64,000 bases of DNA from Pseudoalteromonas apostichopi (GCF_030297135.1 NZ_AP028066.1:558001-622000); one strand, 5' to 3'. Shown: positions 12,660-23,435, counted from the first letter of the stretch. A program made the numbers and translations. Notes: a model not told the origin generated them from the sequence alone.

Positions 12660-15600
12660 TTGCCGGTTCCAGGATATAGTTTAGTTGATTGTATCGACAA
12701 TAGTGGTTACTTCTTACTTCATAGCGCTAAGTCACTAAAAAATGGTGACTTGGTCCTTATAAAGTCACTAAAAGAAGTAAGTAGAGACAAAGATACAATA
12801 AACAAGCTTTTACTTGAGCATGCATTTTCAGATAAATTAGACCATCCTAATATTTTAAAACCTATTAATTTCATTAACGAAGATGACTGTACAGCCATCA
12901 TTTATGAATATTTTCCTGCCAAGCTTCTTTCTAAACTTTTACAAAAAGCGACTATTTCGGTAAATGATTTTCTGCCATTAGCTGTTAAGCTCTCAGAAAC
13001 GGTCAATTATTTGCACTCTAAAAAATTAATTCATAAAGATATTAACCCCCATCACATTTTGATTAGTGATGATTTATTTAGCTTTAAATTATTTGGTTTA
13101 CATATTGCGACCTCTCTTTCGAAGTCTTCACAAAACTTAACTAGCCCGGCAGTTTTAGAGGGTACCCTCGCTTATTTATCACCAGAACAAACCGGGCGTA
13201 TTAATCGAAAAATAGATTGCCGCAGTGATCTTTATTCTTTAGGCGCCAGTTTTTATGAAATGCTAACTAGTAAACCTCCTTTTAGTGAACAGGATCAACT
13301 AGCACTTGTGCACTGTCATATAGCTAAAAAAGTTGTGCCAGTTAATAAAATTAATACAAACATTCCAAAAGTTATTGCTGATGTTATTAGTAAGCTACTT
13401 CAAAAAAATGCAGAAGATCGTTATCAATCAGCTTGGGGGTTAGCAAAAGATTTGCAACTAATTTCAGCTCGGTTTGAGAATGATCCATCACTCACTAATT
13501 TTGAATTACCAAATGTAAACTTCTCAGCATCAGAGCAATTTAATATTCCGCAGAAGTTATATGGTCGTAAAAAAGAAATAGGTGATTTATTGCAGTCTTT
13601 TGAGCGTGTCGCCCAAGGTAGTTGTGAAATATTTTTAGTATCTGGTTATTCTGGTGTCGGAAAGTCTGCTCTGGTGAAAGAAGTCTATAAACCAATGACT
13701 GGAGAGTATGGATATTTTAGTTTTGGTAAGTATGATCAGTATCAGAGAAATATCCCTTATTCTGCCATCACTGATGCCTTAAATAAATTTTGTCGTTACA
13801 TTTTAACAGAACCTAATGATGAATTAATTCTTTGGCGTGATATTTTTAACAACCACCTCACTGATAAAGCAGTATATTTGTGTAACATAATCTCTGACTT
13901 AAACCTAATTCTGAAAATTAAAGATATAGATATACAGAAAAAAAATATAGATAAAAGTCTGTTACACAGTTTATTTCTAAGCCTTATGACTGCCATTTGT
14001 AGTAGAAACCGCCCTTTCATTTTATTTTTAGATGATATGCAATGGGCTGACTTAGCATCTTTAGAGTTATTAGCATCTTTATTTGATAATTTACAATTAC
14101 ATCATTTATTAATAATACAAGCATTTCGAGATAATGAGGTTGATTACCAACACCCATTCACTAAATTCATTACCGAAATTAAAGATAAAAATGTACCTGT
14201 AAACCAGGCTTTTTTGAATAACTTACCACAAGATGTAATAAATACTCTAATCAGTGACACAATAAATACCCCTGAAATAGAATGTCTTCCTTTAAGTGAA
14301 CTCATATTCAAGAAGACATTAGGAAACCCCTTTTTTGTTTTACAATTTACGACAGAGTTGTATGAGAAAGGTCTGCTATATCACAACCTAGAAAAAGATT
14401 GTTGGTGCTGGGATAAAGAAACTATTTTGGCAGAAAACATCACCGATAATGTTGTTGATTTTATGGCAGGTAAAATTAATGAGCTACCAGATCATGCCTG
14501 TGATTTACTTAAGTATGCTGCAAGTGTTAGTAATACATTCGACACTAATATGTTGGTAGCGCTTTCTGATAATCAATACACAGCCAAGCAGATAATTAAT
14601 AATTTGATCCCTGCTATTGATAGAGAACTTATATTAACTCCGCAATCTATTTCACATGTCATTCCTTCACAAGTGGCCGTTAATGAAAATGTGCAATTAA
14701 AATTTTTACATGACCGTGTGCAGCAAGCCGCCTACTCACTCATTCCTGAAAATGAGCGTCAGCAAGTTCATATTAATATTGCCAGACTGCTTTATCAGTA
14801 TGCACTTAACAATAACATTCTAGATAAAAGCTTATTTGATCTAGCAAACCAATTTAATAAAGCAATAGAGCTTATATGTAACCCTCTTGAAATAAAGCAA
14901 GTTATTGAAATTAATTATTTAGCCGCAAAAAAAGCGTTTGACTCGGCGGCTTATAGCTCCTCTTATAATTATCTTAGCTTTACTAAGAGGTTATTAAAGA
15001 TAGAACATTTTAAAGTTAACTATAGTGTAACGTTTGAAACCTTACTGTTGTTATGTAAAGTTAATTGTATTTTAAATAAATATAATGAATCCGATGAATT
15101 TTATAGTCTATTACTAAAATACAAACATACAGCTTTAGATCATGCGCGCGTACTGCTGGTGAAAATGGATGATTTCCACCAACAAGGACTCTATCAAGAA
15201 GCACTAGATACACAATATCTAGCGTTAAAAGTATTAAATTTAGCCCCGCCTTCTGAGTTAGAGAATTTAGATGCTCAAATCGTTAACGAAATCACGCTAA
15301 TAGATACATACCTTGCACAGCACTCTATTGATAGTCTCTATGATTCTAATGACTTAGAAGATGAACAAATTTTATTATTACTCGATATTCTGACCAGCCT
15401 TTGGATCACCGCATATTTATTATCTGATGAGGATGTTGTTCAATGGGCATCGGTAAAAATGTGTAGCCTTTGCCTTGAGCATGGTAGGTGTGAACAATCT
15501 GCCTTTGCTTATATTCTTTATGGTTTTGTTTGTGTTAATAGGCTAAATGAATTCAAAAAAGCGGATGAATTTGGCAAAGTTGCACTAAAAATCGCTGATA

Positions 15601-17900
15601 ACTACCCAAACCTAGCGTTACGCGGCAAAGTGTACTTTATGTACGGCTTAACGATTTGTCATTGGAGTAATCACCTTTCCTTTTCTACCAAAAGTTTTCG
15701 GCAAAGCTATCAATTCAGTTGTCAGGCTGGTGATTGGACATACGCTAGCTATGCAGCAGTTAATATTATTTCAAACTTAATAATAGAAGGCCTGCCCTTC
15801 ACTGATGTTTTAACTGAGGCCAATAAGTACTTAAGTTTTTTAAAAGAAAAAAATGAAGAATCAACTAAAAGCTTTTTTATACCTGGCGCATATGTACCAT
15901 TACTGCACTTAATGGATAAATGTGATAGCCATAATAGCTTTAACTGTGATGTTTTTAATGAACAGGAACACCAACTTTATGCCAAAGACTCACCGATTAT
16001 TCAAGCTTGGTATTACTATGCAAAAATCAGAGCGCTCTATTTAATTGGCCTATATGACGAAGCTCTAGCAATTATAGAGCATATTCATATCATCCCAATG
16101 GGTGTGCCAGGACAAATAAAAACACCTGAAGCCTTTTTTTATTCATGTTTAGTTCTGCTCGCTAAACCAGAAACTTATTTAGGTTCTAGTAAATATCAGG
16201 ATATGTTTAAGCACATGTTTGAACGCTTGAAAACTTGGAGTGACTCTTGTGAAGATAACTTCCTTCATAAGGTAAAATTGATAGAGGCTGAATTAGCAAG
16301 TTTGAATAACCAACCTTTCTATGAGGTATTTGATCTTTACCATCAAGCAATCGAGCTTGCTAAAGCTGCCGATTACAAACTAATTGAGGCATTAGCAAAT
16401 GAGTTACTCGCAAATTACCTAGTGAAGCAAAGTAAACTTGAATATGTCATGCACCACCTGCAAATTTCTCAGACTATTTATAATCATTTATCAGTCAATG
16501 TTAAGGCGGCAAACTCATCATTACCAAACGATGAGATACCTGTTTTAACCAGTAATTCATCGATAGAAGTGTCGACTAGTTCAATTGCGCTTAATTCCAT
16601 GATGCAGGCAGCTAATGTACTTTCAGAAGAAATGGTTATAGATAAATTAATGAATAAATTAATTGCCATTGTTATGGAGTTTTCTGGTGCCTCAAAAGTT
16701 GCTTTGTTACTTAAGAAAAATTCAAAATGGTGGGTAGAAAATATTGGTATTTTGAATGAGCCAAATTTCCAGTTTGAACCTTTACCTTACTCTAAATCTA
16801 CTGATATACCTGCCAGTGTTATCCGGTATGTGATTCGAACACAAAGTATGGCTTTAATTGGTAATGTGTCTGTCGATTCGGTTTTCACCAACGACCCTTA
16901 CATTGAGAAGCATCAACCAAAATCTATTTTATGCTTACCACTTATCTACAAGAATCGAATCAACAGCATTGTCTACTTAGAGAATGAACTCACTACTGAT
17001 GCCTTTGGCCAAAACCATTTAGATATGCTTAATTTATTGATTGGTCAAATGGCAATCTCAATCGAAAATTCAGTCCTTTACAGCCAAATGGAAGAAAAGG
17101 TTGTTGCCCGAACTAATGATTTAGAAGAATCACTAAAGCAATTAAAACAAACGCAAAATCATTTAGTCGAATCAGAAAAAATGGCTTCACTAGGTCGCTT
17201 AGTTGCAGGTGTTGCCCATGAACTTAATACCCCTTTAGGTGTCAGTGTGACAGCCTCTTCAAATCTGCTTGAATTAATAGAACAGCTACGCGTTGCATTT
17301 GAAGCACAAACACTCACGCGTAAAGAATTTGTCTCTAGTATTGCAAATATTAACCAAGCAGGTTCTATTGTTTACCGTAATTTAAATAGAGCTGCCGAAC
17401 TTGTCGCTAACTTTAAACTAGTCGCTGTTGATACGAGTAACGATGAAGAGCGTGAAATCAATCTAAAAGAATATTTAACAGATTTAGTGAGCAGTTTATC
17501 TCCAGCTCTTAAAAAGGGTCATCATACTATCCAAATTGATTGTAGCGATGACTTAGTGATTAAGGTTGACCCTGGTGTTATCGCGCATATATTCACCAAT
17601 CTTATTTTAAATTCTTTAATACATGGCTTTGAAGATACACAAGAAGGTCAGATAACGATTACTGCAGAGCTTGAAGGCTCAAAACTTAGAGTTGATTTTC
17701 AAGATAATGGCAAAGGCATGACTAAAGAAGTACAAAGTAAGATATTTGAACCTTTCTACACGACTAAACGTGGGGCTGGCGGTAGTGGCCTTGGAATGAA
17801 TATTGTTTATAATCTTATCGTTCAGAAGCTAAAAGGTACAATCAGCTGTCACTCTGAGGTTGGAAATGGTACTAAATTTACAATTTTATCTAACCTTTAA
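12660..17900 (+). CDS. Giant Ser/Thr kinase-AAA ATPase-GAF-histidine kinase hybrid
   Basis: A 1746-residue cytoplasmic signalling protein starting at TTG, supported by AAGGAG five bases upstream. In order: protein kinase fold (about 5-270; catalytic loop HKDINPHHIL near 124, APE-like SPEQ), an AAA/STAND ATPase (Walker A GYSGVGKS near 329, Walker B ILFLDDMQWAD near 456), a long helical repeat region (about 700-1290), GAF (about 1324-1470), and a histidine kinase core with H-box AHELNTP (His near 1520), N-box, DNGKGM and GSGLGMN. The kinase DFG position reads LFG (KLFGLHI), so the metal-binding Asp is missing and that domain may be inactive. The DNA just downstream encodes a chemoreceptor, not a response regulator. 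Confidence 0.9.
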   Translation: MPVPGYSLVDCIDNSGYFLLHSAKSLKNGDLVLIKSLKEVSRDKDTINKLLLEHAFSDKLDHPNILKPINFINEDDCTAIIYEYFPAKLLSKLLQKATISVNDFLPLAVKLSETVNYLHSKKLIHKDINPHHILISDDLFSFKLFGLHIATSLSKSSQNLTSPAVLEGTLAYLSPEQTGRINRKIDCRSDLYSLGASFYEMLTSKPPFSEQDQLALVHCHIAKKVVPVNKINTNIPKVIADVISKLLQKNAEDRYQSAWGLAKDLQLISARFENDPSLTNFELPNVNFSASEQFNIPQKLYGRKKEIGDLLQSFERVAQGSCEIFLVSGYSGVGKSALVKEVYKPMTGEYGYFSFGKYDQYQRNIPYSAITDALNKFCRYILTEPNDELILWRDIFNNHLTDKAVYLCNIISDLNLILKIKDIDIQKKNIDKSLLHSLFLSLMTAICSRNRPFILFLDDMQWADLASLELLASLFDNLQLHHLLIIQAFRDNEVDYQHPFTKFITEIKDKNVPVNQAFLNNLPQDVINTLISDTINTPEIECLPLSELIFKKTLGNPFFVLQFTTELYEKGLLYHNLEKDCWCWDKETILAENITDNVVDFMAGKINELPDHACDLLKYAASVSNTFDTNMLVALSDNQYTAKQIINNLIPAIDRELILTPQSISHVIPSQVAVNENVQLKFLHDRVQQAAYSLIPENERQQVHINIARLLYQYALNNNILDKSLFDLANQFNKAIELICNPLEIKQVIEINYLAAKKAFDSAAYSSSYNYLSFTKRLLKIEHFKVNYSVTFETLLLLCKVNCILNKYNESDEFYSLLLKYKHTALDHARVLLVKMDDFHQQGLYQEALDTQYLALKVLNLAPPSELENLDAQIVNEITLIDTYLAQHSIDSLYDSNDLEDEQILLLLDILTSLWITAYLLSDEDVVQWASVKMCSLCLEHGRCEQSAFAYILYGFVCVNRLNEFKKADEFGKVALKIADNYPNLALRGKVYFMYGLTICHWSNHLSFSTKSFRQSYQFSCQAGDWTYASYAAVNIISNLIIEGLPFTDVLTEANKYLSFLKEKNEESTKSFFIPGAYVPLLHLMDKCDSHNSFNCDVFNEQEHQLYAKDSPIIQAWYYYAKIRALYLIGLYDEALAIIEHIHIIPMGVPGQIKTPEAFFYSCLVLLAKPETYLGSSKYQDMFKHMFERLKTWSDSCEDNFLHKVKLIEAELASLNNQPFYEVFDLYHQAIELAKAADYKLIEALANELLANYLVKQSKLEYVMHHLQISQTIYNHLSVNVKAANSSLPNDEIPVLTSNSSIEVSTSSIALNSMMQAANVLSEEMVIDKLMNKLIAIVMEFSGASKVALLLKKNSKWWVENIGILNEPNFQFEPLPYSKSTDIPASVIRYVIRTQSMALIGNVSVDSVFTNDPYIEKHQPKSILCLPLIYKNRINSIVYLENELTTDAFGQNHLDMLNLLIGQMAISIENSVLYSQMEEKVVARTNDLEESLKQLKQTQNHLVESEKMASLGRLVAGVAHELNTPLGVSVTASSNLLELIEQLRVAFEAQTLTRKEFVSSIANINQAGSIVYRNLNRAAELVANFKLVAVDTSNDEEREINLKEYLTDLVSSLSPALKKGHHTIQIDCSDDLVIKVDPGVIAHIFTNLILNSLIHGFEDTQEGQITITAELEGSKLRVDFQDNGKGMTKEVQSKIFEPFYTTKRGAGGSGLGMNIVYNLIVQKLKGTISCHSEVGNGTKFTILSNL

Positions 17901-18094
17901 CCCATCTTCCTAACTTTTCTTAGTTAAATAATATTAACTTTTGTAACATAAAACCGGAATTTTCTTAGTTTTTTTTCATGAATTTATCGCTAAATTGTTT
18001 ATAAACATTAGTAGCTAATTTAGCACTAACTTTCTTTTTGATTTTAGGTTGTTTTGTTAAACGCTAATTTAACTTTCTGAAACCAAAGCTGTAC

Positions 18095-19669
18095 TTGGAT
18101 GATTTTGACGTGAAACATAGAATTAAAACCGATACCGAAGTTAAATTTTCTGAATCTGACATCCTATTATCGACTACAGATTTACAAAGCTTTATTACTT
18201 ATGCCAATGATGAATTTTGTAAGATAGCTGGCTATACACTTGATGAAATGGAGGGTAAGCCTCATAACCTCGTTCGCCACTCAGACATGCCAAAACTTGC
18301 TTTTGCTGATTTATGGACACACCTTAAAAATGGTCAATCTTGGATGGGGCCAGTTAAAAATCGTTGTAAAAATGGTAATTACTATTGGGTGAATGCCTTT
18401 GTAACACCAATTAAAGATAAAAGTGGTCGTACTGTTGAGTTTCAATCTGTAAGAACCAAGCAAAGCGATGATGTTGTACAAAGAGCAACAGCGGAATACG
18501 CTAAAATAAACGATAATCAAAAATCCCATGCTACTGCGGCAAAGTTCGATGCCACTCTTTACATAAGTGCCCTATTACTCATTAGTTTTTTAGGTTCGCT
18601 GGCTGGCGTATTTAGTTCTAGATTCGATATTTTTAACTGTTTACTTGTACTCCTCTTAGCATCAGCTAATGGGCTCATGTATTTTTGGCGTCAAAAATAC
18701 TTAGCGCTGATCAGTAAAGCAAAACAAGTATACGATAATCCTTTAATGGCTTACCTCTATTCTGGTACCAATGATCTTTCTGGTTTTTTAAATCTTGCTT
18801 TAGAGATGCAACAAGCTAAATTAAAGGCTGTCGTTGGCCGTGTTAATGATGTGACCATGGGCGTTAATCAAAATGCTCAGCAGTGTGCAGAGTCCGGCCA
18901 TAATGTTACTGAGCTTTTAAATAAACAAACGGATGAAGTTTCTCAAATTGTTGTCGCAACAGAACAAATGACCGCGTCTATTAATGAACTATCTTCAAGT
19001 ACTAAAAAATCTAATCAAGCTGCCGAAAAGTCTAATCAAGCAACCGAAGAAGGCTCACTTGCGGTCAAGCAAACCATAAACTCAATCAGCGAGCTTGATA
19101 AAAAGCTTAAGACAGCTAGTAGCCAATTAGAAAACTTAATAGAAGGTAACCAACATATTGTGGCAATTTTATCTGAAATAAACGCTATTGCTGATCAAAC
19201 TAATTTACTTGCCTTAAATGCGGCTATTGAAGCTGCCAGAGCGGGTGATCATGGCCGAGGTTTTGCGGTTGTTGCAGGTGAAGTACGTGCACTGGCATCT
19301 AGGACTCAACAATCAACAGAAGAGATAAACAATGTATTGAATCAACTTACTCATGCTTCAGAGGAAGCCCAAGTTGCCATGAAAGACGGGCTAAACTTGT
19401 CAGCTAAAAGTGTAGAGCTTGCACATCAAAGCGGTGATAGTTTGGACCACATAAAAGCACAATCAATAAAATTAAGTGAGCTCAATAGTATTATAGCTCA
19501 TGCTATGAATGAGCAACTAACTGCGAGTCAGGTTATTGCTACAAACCTAACCGCAGCACAAGATTTTGCTCATAAATGTACTGAGCTTGGCCATACTTCA
19601 CAGCAGTTATGCGAAGCGTTACTCAGTAAAGTTACTGAGCAGACTGCGCTGATTAATCAGTTTAAATAA
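18095..19669 (+). CDS. PAS-type methyl-accepting chemotaxis protein (Aer-like)
   Basis: A 524-residue chemoreceptor. An N-terminal PAS domain (about 20-125; YANDEFCKIAGYTLDEM, NGNYYWVNAFVTPI) of the Aer energy-taxis type is followed by two adjacent membrane segments (about 153-172 and 180-200) and a cytoplasmic signalling domain. The conserved hairpin tip EINAIADQTNLLALNAAIEA falls near residues 360-380. There is no periplasmic sensor domain, so it should sense cytoplasmic redox or a bound cofactor and signal through CheA/CheW. The start is uncertain: TTG at 18095 or GTG at 18110 (VKHRIK), both with weak ribosome-binding sites. It follows the hybrid kinase by 194 bp on the same strand. Confidence 0.88.
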   Translation: MDDFDVKHRIKTDTEVKFSESDILLSTTDLQSFITYANDEFCKIAGYTLDEMEGKPHNLVRHSDMPKLAFADLWTHLKNGQSWMGPVKNRCKNGNYYWVNAFVTPIKDKSGRTVEFQSVRTKQSDDVVQRATAEYAKINDNQKSHATAAKFDATLYISALLLISFLGSLAGVFSSRFDIFNCLLVLLLASANGLMYFWRQKYLALISKAKQVYDNPLMAYLYSGTNDLSGFLNLALEMQQAKLKAVVGRVNDVTMGVNQNAQQCAESGHNVTELLNKQTDEVSQIVVATEQMTASINELSSSTKKSNQAAEKSNQATEEGSLAVKQTINSISELDKKLKTASSQLENLIEGNQHIVAILSEINAIADQTNLLALNAAIEAARAGDHGRGFAVVAGEVRALASRTQQSTEEINNVLNQLTHASEEAQVAMKDGLNLSAKSVELAHQSGDSLDHIKAQSIKLSELNSIIAHAMNEQLTASQVIATNLTAAQDFAHKCTELGHTSQQLCEALLSKVTEQTALINQFK

Positions 19670-19688
19670 CGGCTATCAATGTTTTATT

Positions 19689-20738
19689 TTAATTGATAAG
19701 GTTTACTTTCGGTGTGTGCGTTTTAGTACACACTGCATCAAAAGCATCTGCTAGCCGTTCGGTTTCTTTGAATACCTGCTGCCAATATTTTATCCGTGTA
19801 TCTGCATCAAGCTCAGTAAAATCCTTACGATCAGGGATTTTGCCATAGGGTAATGAAGCAACAAAGTCAGCTGATGGGGTGATCATCACCACCTTATCAT
19901 AGTTACTTGAGGTTATACCGCGCTTTAAGCTTTTGTCAAACCACCCTGCTTTAGGGCTGCTATTAAAATGTGGATATAGAATAAGCCCATCATTATGTAT
20001 ATTTAAGTCAAAGTGATAATCGATGATACCACCATCGCGATACATACCAGGCGGTGTTCCTGTTATATTTTTAATGCCTTGCATTACTAATGGAATAGAG
20101 CCTGAAGCAAGTAAAGCATCCGGCAAGTTATCTTCGTTTAACTCTATAGTATGGGTATTAAAAGTATTGTTATCTGAAAATGATAACTTACTATCAGCAG
20201 GCTGAAACACATAACGCTCGTATTGCTTACTTAAAAAACGTCTATTCATTCTGTTTAGTAAGTAGCTTTTTGATAAACCCATTAATTGCATTACTTTGTT
20301 TTCTGATGCTGTAAATCCATTCGATTTTGCAACTATAAAGTGGGCTTTAAAAATTGGGTTATTAATAATTTCTTGAATGCCTTTTTCGGCAAACACATAG
20401 CGTAACAACTCTCGGGCTTTTGTTGTTATTTCTTCAGGCTTTGCTTTATTGGATGAATAACGTGTTTCAGAATATGACTTTGCTAATCTTGATATAGCAG
20501 CAACAGGATCGTTTTGTGCAAAACAGGCAGATCTAAACGCGCCAGCGCTTGACCCTAATAAGTTTAAAGGTGTGCTACGGTCTTTAAAAAATTCACCAAA
20601 TAGATATTTATCCAGACCAAATAAAGTAAACCACTTTGGCCCGCCGCTTGCCCCTAAAAAGGTATTAAACAAATCGGCAGATAGGCCTTGCTCTTGAATA
20701 ACTTTTGCAGCACTTGGCCCTGCGTAAATATCTATCAT
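19689..20738 (-). CDS. Patatin-like phospholipase (349 aa)
   Basis: Lipid acyl hydrolase of the patatin family with a Ser-Asp dyad. The oxyanion region GASGGPKW (about residue 29), nucleophile motif GSSAG (about 62-66) and the catalytic Asp in RDGGIID (about 234) are all present. There is no signal peptide, so it is probably cytoplasmic or peripheral on the inner membrane. It lies 27 bp downstream of the symporter gene on the same strand and is likely in the same transcript. Substrate cannot be told; phospholipase A activity is typical of the family. Confidence 0.85.
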   Translation of the reverse strand: MIDIYAGPSAAKVIQEQGLSADLFNTFLGASGGPKWFTLFGLDKYLFGEFFKDRSTPLNLLGSSAGAFRSACFAQNDPVAAISRLAKSYSETRYSSNKAKPEEITTKARELLRYVFAEKGIQEIINNPIFKAHFIVAKSNGFTASENKVMQLMGLSKSYLLNRMNRRFLSKQYERYVFQPADSKLSFSDNNTFNTHTIELNEDNLPDALLASGSIPLVMQGIKNITGTPPGMYRDGGIIDYHFDLNIHNDGLILYPHFNSSPKAGWFDKSLKRGITSSNYDKVVMITPSADFVASLPYGKIPDRKDFTELDADTRIKYWQQVFKETERLADAFDAVCTKTHTPKVNLIN

Positions 20739-20765
20739 GGTTACTTTGCTCGTTATTGTTTTAGA

Positions 20766-22175
20766 TTATTTGCGCCAAATTCCTTGCTCTGTTTGACCTT
20801 GAACCTGCACTTTTTCAGAATCAAAGCTCGGTTCTTGCCCTGCTTCACGTTGACTATGATAGTCTTTTGTCACAGATAAGATGGTTGGCGTTAAGCGTAT
20901 AATAGCGATTACATTCACCACTGTCATTAAACCTAAAGCAATGTCTGCCAGATCCCACACTTGTTTAATAGTTGCTGAAGCTCCCCAAATCATCATTGAT
21001 AAATATAAACAGGTGTAAATGCCACGGCCAAGTTTATTATCAAGCTTAAATAAATGTAGGTTACTTTCTGCATAGGCATAATTTGCAACCACAGAAGTAA
21101 ACGCAAATAAACAAATTGCAGCCGCTACAAAGTAAATGCCACCAGCAGCCATATGCGCCGTCATTGCAGATTGAGTTAAGCGTATTCCTTCCATTTCGCC
21201 GCTTATATCAATATCAGCCAGTAGAATAATTACCGCAGTACAACTACACAATACAATGGTGTCAAAAAACACCCCAAGCATTTGAATATAGCCTTGAGTG
21301 ACCGGATGATTCGGAACTGGCGATGCGCAGCCTGATGCATGCGGTACACTACCGGCGCCAGCTTCATTAGAGTATAGGCCACGCTGAATGCCATTTTTTA
21401 TTGCTGCGCCCATAGCCCCGGCTCCAGCTTCTTGTAAGCCAAAGGCTGAAAGTAAGATATCTTCAATCATCTCGGGCACTTTACCAATATTAAGCAAGGT
21501 GATAATGATAGCGGATAGCACAAATAAAATGCCCATTACTGGCACAATTCGTTCAGCAAAGCGGGCGATCGCTTTAAAACCACCTAAAATAATTGAGCCT
21601 GCTAGTATTGTGATCACAATACCTGAATACAATGTTGGAATTTCAAATGCGTAATTGAGAGCATCAGTAATTGTATTAGTCTGCATAGCACTGAACGTAA
21701 AGCCATACCCAAGAAACAAGCAAAAGGCAAAACTCACCGCAAGCGCCCTACTACCTAACCCTTGTTGAATATAATAAGCTGGCCCGCCCCTAAATTCGCC
21801 ATTAGCATCTCTTACTTTGTACACTTGCCCAAGTACGCTTTCGGCAAAGCCTGTGGCCATGCCCAAAATGGCAATCACCCACATCCAAAATATTGCTCCA
21901 CTGCCACCTAATGAAATAGCAACGGCAACCCCAGCAAGGTTACCAGTACCAACACGGGCTGAAAGACCAGTACATAAGGCTTGAAACGAGCTGATTGAGT
22001 TTTTATCTGTGCTGCTACTCGTCTTTAATAGGCTAAACATATGACGAAATTTAACCAATTGAATCGCTTTAAGTCGCACCGAAAACCAGATTCCGGCAAA
22101 CAGAAGAATATAGATAAGAATTTGGCCTTCTCCCCAGAGAAGACCATTGATTGTCGATACCAAAGTGTTAAACAT
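20766..22175 (-). CDS. Sodium:alanine symporter family protein (AGCS)
   Basis: Inner-membrane Na+-coupled amino-acid (alanine/glycine) symporter, 469 residues with 10-11 membrane segments. AGCS signatures are visible: GTGNLAGVAVAISLGGSGA (about 77-95), FRGGPAYYIQQGLG (about 128-141) and GLYSNEAGAGSVPHA (about 268-282). Its length matches AlsT/DagA relatives. It lies between two patatin genes on the minus strand, with 121 bp upstream and 27 bp downstream, so a three-gene transcript is plausible. No riboswitch structure was recognised upstream. Confidence 0.9.
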   Translation of the reverse strand: MFNTLVSTINGLLWGEGQILIYILLFAGIWFSVRLKAIQLVKFRHMFSLLKTSSSTDKNSISSFQALCTGLSARVGTGNLAGVAVAISLGGSGAIFWMWVIAILGMATGFAESVLGQVYKVRDANGEFRGGPAYYIQQGLGSRALAVSFAFCLFLGYGFTFSAMQTNTITDALNYAFEIPTLYSGIVITILAGSIILGGFKAIARFAERIVPVMGILFVLSAIIITLLNIGKVPEMIEDILLSAFGLQEAGAGAMGAAIKNGIQRGLYSNEAGAGSVPHASGCASPVPNHPVTQGYIQMLGVFFDTIVLCSCTAVIILLADIDISGEMEGIRLTQSAMTAHMAAGGIYFVAAAICLFAFTSVVANYAYAESNLHLFKLDNKLGRGIYTCLYLSMMIWGASATIKQVWDLADIALGLMTVVNVIAIIRLTPTILSVTKDYHSQREAGQEPSFDSEKVQVQGQTEQGIWRK

Positions 22176-22296
22176 GGCAAGCCTTTATTTTTCTTATAGA
22201 ATAACAAATCACAAAAAGTGAATAGCTAACCACTTTAACTCTATTTACAAATATCTCAAGTAGGCAATGTGATTAATTAACCGAACTTACGCCCGA

Positions 22297-23253
22297 CTAA
22301 TTTAGCAGTTGTTGCTGTAAAAATTCACGACCCGCCGCTAATCCCAATTTGTGATCGTAGCGTAGATCATAGTCTGTACTACCAAGTAGCTTACTGCGTA
22401 GTTTATCGCCTGCAAAAATTTGCGTGATCCGCGCATCACTTGGAGGATTGGCAATAAAATCAAGTTCATCTTGATAAGCTTGTTCGTGCTGTACTAAATA
22501 ATCGATTGTTTTAGGACAATAACCCGATACACGTACTATCGATTTTATCTTATTCATCCACTCTGACTGAACTTGAAAGTTTTCATCCACAGTGCGGATA
22601 ACCACAATATCTCGGGCTCCCCGATTATAGGCTTCTTTTACTGGTAATGGAGCTGCTAAACCACCATCTAGATACATATCATGAACTAAATCAGTATTAG
22701 AGCTCTGAATAATTGCATCGTTCGCAGCTTTAGTTGTCAGCCAAGGAGTTAAGTTAACCCCATCTTTATATAAAAACGGTAATGCGCTTGATGCTTTTAA
22801 CAGTGCCAACCATTGCATATCTTCACCATTTGGGCTCAAGTAATAAGGTTTACGGTCAGCCGCATTAGTAGTTGTGATCAATAGTTCGCGATTGCCTAGG
22901 CTTTGCGTTGCTGTTTTAAAATCAAGGGCACGGTTTACTTCTTTGGTTTTATCAAAATACCAATCAAGATCGACAATGCTTTTACCAAACAGCCCACGGC
23001 CAAGTTGGAAAAAACGTTTATGACGAGAAAGCCCTCTGATCAAACGTTTTGCATAGCCTTTTTGACGCGCTAAATAACTCGTTAAATTTTGTGAGCCTGC
23101 CGATGTACCAATGAATAAATCGAATGGATCGTAATTGTTTTCTAACCATGCATCGAGCACACCTGCTGTAAAAATCCCTCGTTGCCCACCACCCTCAGCG
23201 ATTAATGCTGTTTTTGATTGGGGTTCTACTGCGGCAATTGTTTGAGATTTCAC
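22297..23253 (-). CDS. Patatin-like phospholipase (YjjU-like, 318 aa)
   Basis: Patatin-family lipid hydrolase of the YjjU/RssA kind. It has the glycine-rich GGGQRG oxyanion motif (about 21-26), nucleophile motif GTSAG (about 49-53) and catalytic DGG (YLDGGLAAPLP, about 192). The start codon is GTG, supported by AGGAAGGT seven bases upstream. It is cytoplasmic with no signal peptide. It is the first gene of a minus-strand group with the symporter and a second, unrelated-looking patatin, so two lipid hydrolases flank one transporter. Substrate is unknown. Confidence 0.85.
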   Translation of the reverse strand: MKSQTIAAVEPQSKTALIAEGGGQRGIFTAGVLDAWLENNYDPFDLFIGTSAGSQNLTSYLARQKGYAKRLIRGLSRHKRFFQLGRGLFGKSIVDLDWYFDKTKEVNRALDFKTATQSLGNRELLITTTNAADRKPYYLSPNGEDMQWLALLKASSALPFLYKDGVNLTPWLTTKAANDAIIQSSNTDLVHDMYLDGGLAAPLPVKEAYNRGARDIVVIRTVDENFQVQSEWMNKIKSIVRVSGYCPKTIDYLVQHEQAYQDELDFIANPPSDARITQIFAGDKLRSKLLGSTDYDLRYDHKLGLAAGREFLQQQLLN

Positions 23254-23435
23254 GGTGCACCTTCCTAGGGTAATAGTTTATAAATGTATTGTATAAAGTT
23301 AATTTCAATCCTTAAAACGGAATAATTAAATTGTTTCAATCTATAAAACCGTTTATTGCATGAGTGTCAGAGTCCAATTTATGCGTATAATAAATCGTTA
23401 TACGCATCATGTTTCTCATCATTCGTTTGACTGTA

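Noticed and set aside
23254..23435. Possible regulatory RNA between patatin and LLM genes
   Set aside because: Only AT-rich sequence with weak, unconvincing pairing was seen.
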